The notes under the pieces: model-generated | Databases searched by the model: none | What the model saw: the letters and a program-made list of their open reading frames with translations, nothing else | Told to the model about the DNA's origin: nothing | Assembly (NCBI GenBank): GCA_018902385.1 | Contig: JABSSW010000024.1 | Coordinates: 434,001-498,000 of the forward strand | Reading direction: 5' to 3' | DNA length: 64,000 nucleotides | Source: Physcia stellaris | Taxonomy: Eukaryota > Ascomycota > Lecanoromycetes > Caliciales > Physciaceae | Part shown: piece after piece, positions 54,141 through 64,000 of the stretch | How positions within the stretch are numbered: the first letter of the stretch is position 1 | How the letters are laid out: the number at the start of each line of letters is the position of its first letter | Translations under genes and position numbers: made by a program

Positions 54141-55672
54141 TCAAAAGGAAATATATCCATGCCGCAAACCAACAGCAAATTCCTCCTCGGAGATACACGA
54201 GTACGGCCGTTCGTCTTTGCCATAGAGCCCCGTCTGCCCGTAGGGGCCTTTGCTAGAATTTGAGTAAAATGAAGGCCACGAACCATCAGACAGTCCTTGA
54301 CCAAGCTCAATGTTCCCATGCACTTGGCCGTGACGAGGGTCGAATATCCAGTAGTTGATGAAGAGTTGGATGTCAATTTCAATACCCTCTTGATCTTTAG
54401 TGGCCATTAATGAGCGTGCAGCATCTAGGATACGCCAGAAGCCATCTCGTACTCCGGCTGCGGTGTTGGGATGATTACAGAGGCTACCAGCACGGATTTG
54501 GACTTCGCCGCGCCACTGCACGGAGCTGTCTTTGAATAACTCTTCGCAAATTGAGGGCAACGATATTGAAAGGTCCCGAAGCTTAGGACACCCAAGCAGC
54601 TTGTCGCACAGGTGACCGTGATTGCCATCTGAGATTGGATTCGGATGCTCGAATCCATCCTTTGAGAGAGGAGAATGTTCGAGGACTTGCAGATGATTTC
54701 GGGAAGCAGCGATTAGAGCCATGACGCCATCGATGCTCGTTGTGGAAGTCCCGGTAATGTGAATCTCTTCCAAGTTCCTCGCAGTTCGTGCAATCGCGAC
54801 CAGATCACGATCAGTGATCGGCATGAAGTTCGTATTTCCAAAGACTTTCATGCGCTGAACTCTGCTGAAGTCTACCTTCGCTGAGTTCAAAGGTAGCTCG
54901 TCAAGTTGATTCCTTGTGTCGGATATTTTGTTCGCTGAAAGGTCGACAGCAAGAAATTCCAATGACAGTGGCCAGGACCGTTGTCCCCTTCGAGCGAGTA
55001 GTTGAGACCAGTCATCCTGGGTGCCATATCGTAAGGTGGTCCAGGGTATGGTCAGATGATTTAGGTGGGTGCAGTGTCGTATGATACCAAAGATCATAGC
55101 AACCGTTTCAGCGCTATAATATCCGTTGAACCATAATCTGTGCACGCATGTGCCCAGACCTGGACTTCCTTGCAACAGGTGCAACGTTTGCTTCAAGGAG
55201 TAATAAGGATCTCTGTAAACGGATATACTTGAGGGTTTCCGGGAGAGCGTGTCGAGGTTACGTGATTGTATCCATCTGGGGAAAATTTCCACGTCAGTCA
55301 AAAGGACGTTGACCACGAATACGAAAACAAGACCTACCGTTCGCTCCCTCTCCAACGTGTAATATACAGATCTCGGAGTGCATACAGAGTAGCCCAGTCA
55401 TGCCATCGGCGGTTGACTTGTCGTAAGGACTCTGTTGCTCGCCATTTCAAGGCGTCTGGAACAATATGGCCGCGAAGAGTGCGTTGCAGCCCGTCATCCT
55501 TTCGTCTTTCGGACGCCCCATCCAGACCATAACTGAAGGTTGGAGTGTCTAGTCCGTTGAGGTATGTAGCCCCCTCCAAGATCCTAGCGAGGAGTTCGTA
55601 GGGGAGGGAGTCGATGCTTGCAATGTTGGGTGACATGTTACTTCTATGTGTTCTTGACTTGTATCTTTCCAT
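54141..55672 (-). CDS. F-box-like protein with leucine-rich C-terminal region
   Basis: Exons are 55338-55672 and 54141-55275 (62-base intron, CCCCAG acceptor); 489 residues, or 477 if translation begins at the second ATG (MSPNIASIDSLPYELLARIL). The N-terminal SIDSLPYELLARILEGATYL followed by RQVNRRWHDWATLYALRDLY fits an F-box. The remainder contains LRR-like segments (CTHLNHLTIPWTTLRYGTQD, NLEEIHITGTSTTSIDGVMA, CPKLRDLSISLPSICEELFK), typical of fungal F-box/LRR proteins. Predicted SCF ubiquitin-ligase substrate adaptor; the substrate is unknown. Confidence 0.82.
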
Positions 55673-56888
55673 TCACCAAGGTTCTGGTCTTCGGATCGAC
55701 AGCGCGGTGCTTGGAGTTTGATGGTGACCATTTTGGATAATCTGGAGGTCAGCCTCTTATATAATGGCGATGTTGAAATTGGATTGCAAATTTGCTGCAT
55801 CATCAGACACGAGATTACTCAATTGAGGGCAAAGGACGCAGCACGCGGATGCTTTGACAAGGAGCAGAGTCCGCTTGAGGTCAGACCGGACATAACATTG
55901 GGTAACAGCGGCGACTGTGATTGGATGTCCAAGTGGCGCATTCTCGGATATGGGGTAACAGAAATCTGAATGCCAAGTCGTTTCCTTGGCAATGAATCGC
56001 CATCCCCGTATACCATGATGCTATCACCCCAAACGGTTGGTATGTTCTTCTGCAACCGTCGGTGACGGTGAATTCTCGATTTTACAGGTGGTGAGCTTGC
56101 GTGTGAATGAGGAAGAAGGAAGCGAGGGAACAAGCAAGAGTCAACGCTAATTCAGACGTGGAGATCTCGACTCTCTTGATTCAAGAGTTGCCGAATTCAG
56201 TCGGATCTCCTTGCAGAAGTAAATGGTCGGAATAGTCGCTGATGCAGACCACGTCATGTATGTCCGGAGGATTATTAGCAATTCGCAAAGCAAGGCTCGA
56301 CAACAACAATGTGCTTCAATTGTTCAATAACGAGATGGATTCCAAGGGCTAGGTACCTATGAGGCTGGATAGAAAACTAGACAGCGTCCGCTCAACGAGG
56401 ATCTTGGGCGGCACCTAGTCTCCAGTTCTCCGGACTGTATATAATGGACCGACAAAATCTTCTCCAAGCCATCGCATGTAGCGACCAGCATGATGAAAAC
56501 ATAGAATGTAGGCCATCAAAAATTGCGCCAGCGAAGTGCCCGAAGACAATTCGATAACTCTTGCCTCCGCGATGTGCAATGCAGGGCTCGAATCATAGCA
56601 GACCGTCTTTTTGATCACGGTTGCTCCAACAAGGTAAGTATGGAGAAAGAAAAAAGTGGAAGTGGTTGAGGTTTGGAAATAAGTACTTGGGGCGAGTGCC
56701 GGGTAGCGTCGTGAGTGGGAAGGTTCCGCGCTAAGGGACTCGTCGTTTCGAGGTCTCCCTTCAGTGAGCTAGTCAGAAGTCGATATCAATTTCCTCGAAA
56801 TCAAACGTCTTGCGTTTGAAGCGCTTGAGCTCAATTCCACAAGTCTCGCCCTTGGAATAATCCTTCTAACTCCACTCATAACACGGTC
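55673..56888. other. 1.2-kb divergent spacer F-box / mitochondrial L17
   Basis: No gene, tRNA or repeat recognised. Contains both promoters. Confidence 0.45.
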
Positions 56889-57550
56889 ATGGCCGGCGGC
56901 CACCTCAAACACCGCCATCTCGGCCGCAAATCATCCCACCGACAAGCCCTCCTCCGCAACCTCGTAACCTCCCTCTTCACACACGAATCCATCATGACAA
57001 CATGGCCCAAAGCGAAAGAAGCCCAAAAGCTAGCCGAAAAAGTAATCACAATGGCGAAGAAAAACACAGATGCGAGCCGAAAGCAGGCTGGGCGAGTATT
57101 CTATGTACGCCTGTGCCCCACCCGCTTGCTTCGAGATATGTGATATATATAGGCGTCTTGAGATGGCATTAGGCTGACATGGTGCGATAGCAACCCTCAT
57201 TATTCCTCCCAACGCTCTTTACTACCATCCGCCAACGCTACCTCTCGCGCCCAGGGGGCTATACCCGTGTTCTTCGCGTCGAGCCCCGAAATCGTAATAA
57301 CGATCAGGCGCCTTCCGCCATTCTGGAGCTTATAGATGGGCCAAGAGATATGCGATTTGCGATGACGGCCAAGACACTGGTCAGGGAACGAGCGACGGAG
57401 GAAGGAGTACGGGAGATCACCGCGAGGAACGTGCAGAAGGTTACGAGGTTCAGGGAGGGGGGGATGGAAGAGCTGGAGAGGGCGGTGAAGAAGGTCGAGG
57501 CGGAGGATTGGAAAGAAAAGACTGATGAGGATAAGGATGAGAAAAGGTGA
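56889..57550 (+). CDS. MRPL8: Mitochondrial large-subunit ribosomal protein bL17m
   Basis: Homologue of bacterial L17 and yeast Mrpl8. Exons are 56889-57104 and 57191-57550 (86-base intron, phase 0); 191 residues. The bL17 signature is clear: GHLKHRHLGRKSSHRQALLR, then NLVTSLFTHESIMTTWPKAK and EAQKLAEKVITMAKK. After the splice: TTIRQRYLSRPGGYTRVLRV, then RMF-like region AILELIDGPRDMRFAMTAKT. The C-terminal extension is charged (VKKVEAEDWKEKTDEDKDEKR), usual for fungal mitochondrial L17. The short basic N-terminus itself may act as the targeting signal. Confidence 0.95.
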
Positions 57551-57998
57551 GGATGAGCATGTGTGTATTGTCGGTGCCATCTGGCTATGGGTATGGTTCG
57601 TTGTCCGTGTGTGCATTTAGCGTAGCATGGCCGGATATGTTGGCGTTGGAGGTAAACAAACATTCAGGATGGTATCAGCATAAGCAACATTCTGTGGACT
57701 AAATTTGTCATAGAAAGCATATTTCATGCCGTGAAACTTGGGTGGCAGACGTAGATTAAGGATCTGAACCTGCCGCGAATTTCCCGACGATTTCGAAAGC
57801 TACATAGAGTCTATTTTAAATGCTCAGCATAGGTTTACTTGCATGGAAAGAAAGAAAGAAAGAAAGAGATGCATGCAAATCGTACTATAGAACGCCTGCA
57901 ATGGTTGCGCTCTACGGCGTAGGGGATATCCATAATCGTAACACCAATTGCAACTCAAACTTTGCAGCAAGTCGCTGTCCTGAATCTCAACAACAGCC
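57551..57998. other. Convergent spacer with GAAA microsatellite
   Basis: 448 bases between convergent genes. A short (GAAA)n tract lies at about 57846-57868. No gene. Confidence 0.5.
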
Positions 57999-60503
57999 TT
58001 AGCGACCGCTAGGATTAGGCATGCTATACACGCCGTTTTGGAAACTCGGCATGGGTTGACCATTCATAATAGGTTGAATATGAACTGGAGCATGAATGTT
58101 TGCCGGCAAAGAATGCTGGCCTTCTGGCATTGGCGTCTCCGGTGGTGGCGGTTTGGGAGGCAGATTTGCTGGTGTACCCCATTTCGCAAGTGAACTAGGT
58201 TGCGAAGTAGCTGGCTGCGACGAAATCGATTGAGAAGACGTCTTGCGACTTGAGTTGGTATTAAGGGTATGGAGAGCTGGTCGATGAGGATGACTACTCG
58301 ACTGCTGTCTCGGTGGAAAGCTGGGGTCACCGTTGGGCACAGCCATCATGGGGCCGCGATTCATCGTATCACTGTTCATAGCTCCAAATTGGGGATTGTT
58401 AGGAGATTGGTAGCCTGGATTGGGTACGAACGATCTTGTGTGAGGATTGAACGAAGGCCGATGGTAGCTGCCAGGAAACGGATGCTGGGTGTTCCCTTGT
58501 GGCGGCTGATGTAGTAATTGACCGTACGAGTATGTACTAGGATCACCAGAACTGAGGTTGCCATCTTGAAATTGTGGCATATAGCCCTGCTGTTGTCGCT
58601 GCTGTGCAAAGGAGTATGAATACCCATCCTGCGGCCAACCTTGATCGGACATCTGAGATGACTGCCGTGATATTTGTGGTGGAGCGGGCGAGGACATGGC
58701 GGGCGACTGTTGGCTAATCATTGGCTGGTGCTGCATCATTTGATGGAAGTACTGCGGTTGTTGACTGTATTGAGGCTGATATTGCTGGCTGTAATCGGTG
58801 TACATAGGCATCCCCGCATAATTTCCATTCATGTCTGCACAAATCGGAGAATTTGCCATTTCTGTCGCATATGCTGTTGGATTAGACACAGATTGGTAGC
58901 CTTGATTGTAGCCTTGCTGAAACATGGCTGCCCCTAGATTACCATTTTGGCCCATCATACTGCCTTGCTGCTGGTACGGGCTGAGATGTGTCATTGGACT
59001 CGGACCTTGTTCGAAGGAAGTAGGAGGATACTGCATTGGATAGTATATGCCAAATTGAGACCGGGCCTCGAAATCATCGTTAACGCGCTTTGATTTCTTC
59101 TTCTTTTTTCCATTCCCCGAACTTGTCCTTGAGACTCCATTGACCGTCTCGCTCGTTGTGCCTTCTCCAGTCTCGAGGTCCTCAAACCCTTTGAATATCC
59201 GTTCTCTAGCCTCTTTGTATTTGGCTTCTCTCTCCTCGCGTGTCGTGGCAGCTTTGTCACGTGTACCCACACTCTCTGTGGGAGATGCCACGCCTGTGCC
59301 AAGCTGACTGTCCCCAGCCTCGGAGCCTGCCTTAGAGGGTGCCATCGAGCTCGCCGTCGTATTTGCAGCAGAACTTGTGTTACGATCTTCTCTTGCTGCA
59401 CCTTCCCTCCGCATGATCTGGACACTAGGCTGCGAGATGGGGGTGACTTCTGTCGGAGACTGCACCTTCACCATATCACTCAGAGGCGGAGGTATGCGGC
59501 AATAGGGCGTCCGATAAAGTCGAACTGAAGTAACGGCATTATCAACGTAATGAGTCAAAGCGTAGTAGTCGGCCAATTTGTGTGCTAGAAGCCGACAGAA
59601 CGAGTTACAAGGAGGAAGCTCCAGCGTTGGCTCAGTCGAGTTTTTAACAAAGGTGATAACCTCCTGCTCCAAACGCATCAAAAAGAGTCGGTCTTTTGAG
59701 GACTCGAGTGCTTCAAGCAGTTTTTCGTCAGGTTTGCAGACAGGCGGATACAGAGAAGGTTTGCTTGCAAAAGTATCAGCAGGAATGAGAGGTGCTGTTG
59801 AGATGGGATCCAAGGGGGCAAAAGCTGGCGGTGAAGCCTCCTCTGCGATGCCCGGAATGCCACGTCGGTAAGCAGGCTGAATCCGGTGTAATCCAGGACC
59901 AATTCTTCCTATTTCATAATACTGATCTTGGAACGCTCTGCCCCCTGCCTCTGAACCTACTCGAGAGCTAGGCGCTCCCGAAGCCGGTCCAGAGTTGGAA
60001 TCCTCATCCTCGGCGGCTTTGGTGCTGGCACTATCATCCGGTCTTAAGGACTCCCTCTCATCCATAGCGTACGTCACACCAGATGTAGCGCTTCGACTAT
60101 CTGAGCTGGCTGGCTTTGTAGACGAGCAAGAAATATGTGTTTGATCATCCTCAAATCTCAGCCCAGGCCTGCCTGTGTTGTTGGAAACCAAACTATTATG
60201 AGTGTTGAGATTGTCGCTAATGCCAAGTCGTGACATGGAGTTTTCGAGGTCTCCTTTCAATTGTGCAGCCGATGGACGACTCTCAGACACCTGTCTGTTA
60301 CAATTCTGGGTGGAGGCGTCCGATGACTTCTGGGGGTTTCCTGTCCGCGGTCTTGTGTCCGAGGAACGAGGAGGCATTGCTGCAATCTACACCCTCTTAG
60401 TAGCTAATCCAGCCATTCTAGTCGGTGTTTCGAGAAATCACAGCTGACTCACACTTGCAAAAGATGGCTTAGGAAGGCTAGTGTTTGTCGACACATTCGC
60501 CAT
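57999..60503 (-). CDS. R3H-SUZ domain RNA-binding protein
   Basis: Exons are 60453-60503 and 57999-60386 (66-base intron); 812 residues. The first exon gives MANVSTNTSLPKPSFAS, joined in frame to IAAMPPRSSDTRP. The R3H single-strand nucleic-acid-binding domain lies at about residues 230-310: RLEQEVITFVKNSTEPTLEL, then CNSFCRLLAHKLADYYALTH (R3H-type RxxxH core modified to RLLAH). The SUZ motif follows: TTREEREAKYKEARERIFKG. After a lysine-rich run (GKKKKKSKR) the C-terminal half is Gln/Pro/Tyr-rich low complexity (YSQQYQPQYSQQPQYFHQMM). This order matches the encore/ARPP21 and fungal Rbs1-like family, cytoplasmic mRNA regulators. The long prion-like tail suggests condensate formation (inference). 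Confidence 0.92.
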
Positions 60504-61267
60504 GATCGGCCTGCGAAAGTGTGATGCGTAAGATCTACGCTTTCCGAGCAAAGACCAGTCCAATAGGAAGAAATCTCAAATTAAAGGAGTGTAAAATTTT
60601 CGTAAGAAGAATGCAATTGATAGATCAAGGAGAAGGCATTTCAGACGACCCTGACAGCGTTGAAAGAGGATCCCTTGGCATCATGGAGGCTCGCCATAGA
60701 GACTGAGCCTTCCTCTACTGGTATCTGCTCCTGAACCTGTCTTTGAAGGTGCTGTTTGTCGCCGGAAATTCCTGACAAGGGCTATTGCCAGGGCGTTTCT
60801 AGACGACCCGGGCCGTGTGTTGCGCGAACGCGAATGTCTTTAGAACTTGACACTTTCTCAAATCTCCCGCAGGGGTGTCGCATCCAACCGCAGGAAAAGA
60901 CGTGAAGTTTTCCCTCTTGTGTGAGTCGCAAGATGACAGACTCTGTGAGCGAAATGAATACCTTACCGTAGTGTGCAAAAGTCATCGTTGGGGTTTAGCG
61001 TTTTGCCAAGCCTTTGACTTGCCGCCAACGCCAGAACCCTCCAATTAAAGCTTCAACTTAAAGTACGAAGAAGAGTACCTTGCATTCCCTCTCGTGGATA
61101 GCATAAGTTTTCCTTGTCTGCCGGAAAGATAGTGTGATATGAACATATCAGCATTCAGCAGTCAAATACCCAGCATATCTCGCAGAAGAACCAACCGCTA
61201 TCGGCCGCATTCGTGAAACATTCTGAACCACTGGATATCAAAAGTAATTGAAGCTGGTAGGCTGATT
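60504..61267. other. Divergent intergenic region R3H-SUZ / zinc knuckle
   Basis: A 764-base spacer; no additional gene or repeat recognised. Confidence 0.45.
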
Positions 61268-62496
61268 ATGAATCGCTATGGACAGTCTTCGACTGGGCGC
61301 TCAAAGGCAACTCCACAGACAATATGTCAGAAATGCTTAAAACGAGATGAGTGCGACTTGATTCATGTCCACTATCAGGCTGACATTTACTACGGCATTA
61401 CAGTTACGAGTGCAAGTCCACTACCCAGGAACGACCGTATGTCTCTCGCCCATCCCGAACACAGCAACTTTCCAATCCGAAGCTGGTTCCCAAATTAACC
61501 AGTGATACCCCTAACGAGCTCCTTCGCAAGTAAGTCGGTTACCGTAAGCCATGGTAAGCATACCATTTGACCTGGCATAGGAAAGGTATCGCCGATGAAG
61601 AACTTGCTAAGAAAGAGGCTGAAAGAGGCCGTGAACGTAAGCTAGACGTGGAAGCAACCAGTGGTATCCGAAAACGTTCGAGATCTGCTTCGTCGTACAC
61701 CTCGACATCGGTATCTACCATCTCAACCAATCGCTCTCGCTCTCCTTCTCGCCGCACACCGCTCATAGCGGAAAGGAAATATGGTGGCGCTCATTCTAGA
61801 AGACGTAGCTTTTCCCCAAATCGTAGAGAAGCAAGGAGTTCCAGCTCTTCTGTTGTCTCGTACGTATCGAAAACATCCCATGCAAGGCCAAGCAATAGCC
61901 GCTCAAGACGGCATGACGATACACGCCGTCAAGGGTCAAGGAGTCGACATGGAGAACATGCTGTTTCCCACAGTGCAACCCGGAAACGACGGCGAGAATC
62001 AAGTTCACCAAGCAGATCGTACTCGTCAGACTATTCTATGAGACAGCAACGCCGGGACCGTTATGGTGATGGTACAAGGGACGGCGATCGGAACACAAGG
62101 CGGCGACGATCTTCTGTGAGCCCTGATACTCGCGGGAGAGATAGGAGTCCACCACGAGGGGCAGGTAAGCGGCGTACGATGAGTCGCAGTGACAGTATGG
62201 ACCGGAGCCGTGTTGCCCAAGGCCGTCATTCGATGACACCAACCAGCCCTCCATTGCGTCCGTTGCAAGCGAGAGCGAATGGACGTGGGCTGGCATCAAA
62301 TACCCACCGCATGGATTCAATAAGAAGGAAGGATCAAAATGCAAAAGATTCCAACATTCGATCTAGTACTCGGAGTGGAGGTGGGAGCTTTGAGAATAGG
62401 CCACAGCAAGCGCCGCCTTTGCGCAAGGAGAGAAGTCTGAGTCCTTTCAGCAAGCGTTTGGCACTTACACAGGCAATGAATTTGGGCCATCGATGA
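61268..62496 (+). CDS. Zinc-knuckle (CCHC) RS-rich protein with an apparent AT-AC intron
   Basis: Exons are 61268-61346, 61394-61529 and 61581-62496; 376 residues. N-terminal MNRYGQSSTGRSKATPQTIC leads into the zinc knuckle C-x2-C-x4-H-x4-C: CQKCLKRGHYSYEC. The knuckle is completed only if 61347-61393 is removed: a 47-base intron starting ATGAGT and ending TTTACTAC, with a CTGAC branch candidate 10 bases before the end. No GT-AG choice keeps both frame and motif. The next block RPYVSRPSRTQQLSNPKLVP and TPNELLRKKGIADEELAKKE (across a normal intron) is conserved in fungal zf-CCHC_3 proteins. The rest is an Arg/Ser-rich domain (RSRSPSRRTPL, SSPSRSYSSDYSMRQQRR) typical of splicing-associated proteins. 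Confidence 0.88.
61347..61393 (+). other. Candidate AT-AC intron
   Basis: 47 bases with termini AT and AC. The donor ATGAGT resembles a U2-type GTGAGT with its first base changed; the U12 donor (ATATCCTT) and branch (TCCTTAAC) consensus are absent. Splicing here gives CGA-GGG-CAT, that is Arg-Gly-His within the zinc knuckle. Confidence 0.65.
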
Positions 62497-62770
62497 TCTG
62501 TAGCTTTAGCGTTGGAGTCTAAAGGATATCTGGTTAGCAATCAGGCATTGACTCATTTTGATGGAACGATTACCATTGATCGGGGAGACTCAATCTTCAT
62601 CAAGACACCCAATACCGACGCCTTGCCTTCCTCGCTTGATCTTCCCATTTACAGTGTAAGACTTTTTCCGGCTAGCATTGATCATCGAAACATCAATGCT
62701 CTTTGGTGGCTTGTCATGATTGCCGCTACAGCCAGGGCCAAAATGGTAGCCAGAGCAATAGCCGTGCTGA

Positions 62771-63382
62771 TCATATCCTATCCTCGTCCTCCCGTTCCCT
62801 CCGTGCATCTTCCTCCTCTTCTCTCTCTCTAACATGCATTCCCTCGACTAGCTCTTCACCAGCCATCGTAACCTCTCCATCCCCAGCACCATTCTTCTTT
62901 TTCGCTCCCTCAATCCGCTCTCTCACCAGTCTCGCGATAGCGTTATCAGTCCTTGAATTCAACACCTCCATTTTCTTCGCTAGATCCCGTTTCAGGTCCC
63001 AATTCGGCTTCTTTGGCTGTAGCTTGAACAAGTCAAGTGGCTTATCTTCCTTCTCCTCTTCCGCCGCTTTACGCTTCGTTTCCTCTGCTATCTGTGCCGC
63101 ACGGTCCTCAAGAGTCTCTTCGTTCTCAGTGGGAGCTTGCTCGAAGCCAAGCTTTGGCCCGCGAGTCGTTGGGTCGTAGTTTCGTCCAGAGAGATAGGTC
63201 GTTGCTATTGAAGGAACCTCGTCAGGGTCGGCTTCGGTGGAACCACGCTCAGTATCGTCAATAGCACCGTCGGCATCTTCGGTAGAGTCCGGCTGTTTCC
63301 GTTTTAGGGATTTGAGCTTTGCTAGACGAGCTTTGCGCTCTGTCGCGGCGGCATCCAAGGAAGTGTGGGTTGAAGCCATCAT
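62771..63382 (-). CDS. CWF18: Pre-mRNA splicing factor Cwf18 (CCDC12) homologue
   Basis: Component of the Prp19/NTC-associated spliceosome. Single exon, 203 residues, starting MMASTHTSLDAAATERKARL; the frame upstream has no ATG. The cwf18 domain is recognised: AAATERKARLAKLKSLKRKQ at the N-terminus, then YLSGRNYDPTTRGPKLGFEQ, APTENEETLEDRAAQIAEET, DLFKLQPKKPNWDLKRDLAK and NSRTDNAIARLVRERIEGAK. Length and layout fit the family (130-200 residues). The C-terminal EREEEEDARREREDEDRI tail is a charged coil. Convergent with the zinc-knuckle RS gene, also splicing-linked by composition. Confidence 0.93.
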   Translation of the reverse strand: MMASTHTSLDAAATERKARLAKLKSLKRKQPDSTEDADGAIDDTERGSTEADPDEVPSIATTYLSGRNYDPTTRGPKLGFEQAPTENEETLEDRAAQIAEETKRKAAEEEKEDKPLDLFKLQPKKPNWDLKRDLAKKMEVLNSRTDNAIARLVRERIEGAKKKNGAGDGEVTMAGEELVEGMHVREREEEEDARREREDEDRI

Positions 63383-64000
63383 GTAGCGGAAGTGCCGAAG
63401 CACTTGTTCTCAGCGATCGCTTGTTTTTCAGTGGTCCAACTGGCCAATTGGACACGAGCTTTTCAGAGGCAGATATGAATTGAGAATTAGTAGAGTAGTG
63501 GTGAGGCTCTGAAGTCACAAGATAACCGCGTCCGGCTTTCGGGCCGAAGGTGCGGCGTTTTCTGTCGCCCGGTAACCGCGGCAATATATTATTTTCTTGA
63601 GTTGGTTGGAATTCATCGACAAGCAGTGTCTTAGACACTATACATTACGTGAAAAGGGAGACGTAATCAATTGGCTGGCCTTTAATAAGATACTTTACTG
63701 GGGCACGTACTGGCTTATTGCAGTCGATCTACGTCAAAGCATCAGCACAGCAGAGAAACTCTCTGAGACGCGACCTATCTGTGGATCGAAAGTGCCGGAC
63801 CTGTCAAGGAGTCTGTACCGTTCGTCCTTTTTTCTTGATGAACGTCTTCCAACCCGCATCCGAGCTCTGGTGTGGCGTAGTAATATGCGTGACGCCGGGT
63901 CTACACATTGTGTTTTGAGTGATATATGCTCAGCTCAGCCCTCTCTCTAGTGGATGGCTATAGCCTCGTACACAAGGCTCCAGTGGTAAAGTATACTAAT
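63383..64000. other. Right-edge region, no gene recognised
   Basis: 618 bases upstream of CWF18 to the window edge. Presumably its promoter. An open frame at 63597-63950 has no recognised motif. Confidence 0.4.

Noticed and set aside
57846-57868. (GAAA)n tract as a finding
   Set aside because: Short simple repeat, common in intergenic DNA.
1-64000. Secondary-metabolite cluster, CRISPR array, virus or large transposon
   Set aside because: No PKS/NRPS/terpene genes, no regularly spaced repeats, no integrase, transposase or reverse transcriptase seen on either strand.

Overview
This window looks like nuclear DNA of a filamentous ascomycete (Pezizomycotina; the class cannot be fixed from sequence alone). 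Genes are split by short introns (mostly 50-140 bases, usually GT-AG with a CTAAC/CTGAC/CTAAT-like branch site). The gene set is typical of that group: con-6, a fungal MIC12, Rsm25, a Cce1/Ydc2 resolvase, a 2EXR-type protein and a fungal DUF647 gene. Intergenic spaces are long and there are no operons. I support 28 protein-coding loci and one intron-containing tRNA.

Layout. 1-2.3 kb: 5' part of methionine synthase (minus; its 3' end lies off the left edge), divergent from a steroid 5-alpha-reductase family gene (2.7-3.7 kb). 3.9-13.6 kb: two small-GTPase regulators head to head, a BCH-RhoGAP and an SH3-RasGEF of the Cdc25 type, separated by 3.8 kb without a convincing gene. 16.3-22.4 kb: chorismate synthase, a mitochondrial lipoate ligase (frameshifted), an unknown protein with a 76-bp tandem array upstream, and the Fe-S targeting factor Cia1. 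23.2-30.5 kb: a 2EXR/F-box-like protein, a disordered protein and an RGS protein, with a gene-poor stretch at 25.6-29.5 kb. 32.9-35.8 kb: a nine-exon DUF647 gene with a 13-base micro-exon, divergent from the Atx1 copper chaperone. 36.4-44.1 kb: a DEDDy 3'-5' exonuclease, a SWIM-RING protein, an ankyrin protein (frameshifted) and con-6. 44.5-52.3 kb: mitochondrial and nucleolar housekeeping genes Rsm25, a PPR-like protein, Cce1, Mpp10 (frameshifted) and Mic12 (frameshifted). 52.6 kb: elongator tRNA-Met(CAT) with a 33-base intron. 54.1-63.4 kb: an F-box protein, mitochondrial bL17, an R3H-SUZ protein, a zinc-knuckle RS protein and the splicing factor Cwf18.

Functional themes are loose: mitochondrial translation and genome maintenance (Rsm25, bL17m, Cce1, PPR-like, Mic12, lipoate ligase), small-GTPase and G-protein signalling (RhoGAP, RasGEF, RGS), metal and Fe-S handling (Atx1, Cia1) and RNA processing (Mpp10, Cwf18, R3H-SUZ). 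I see no secondary-metabolite cluster, defence island, large transposon or virus.

The most unusual observations are: (i) a zinc-knuckle gene whose reading frame and Cys/His motif are restored only by an AT-AC intron; (ii) a GC-AG intron hidden inside an open frame in the RhoGAP gene; (iii) a 13-base micro-exon; (iv) three dispersed copies of a 200-225 bp MITE-like element with up to 16-bp perfect terminal inverted repeats; and (v) four conserved genes that each appear to lack one base in a short homopolymer, which points to indel errors in the assembly rather than four pseudogenes.
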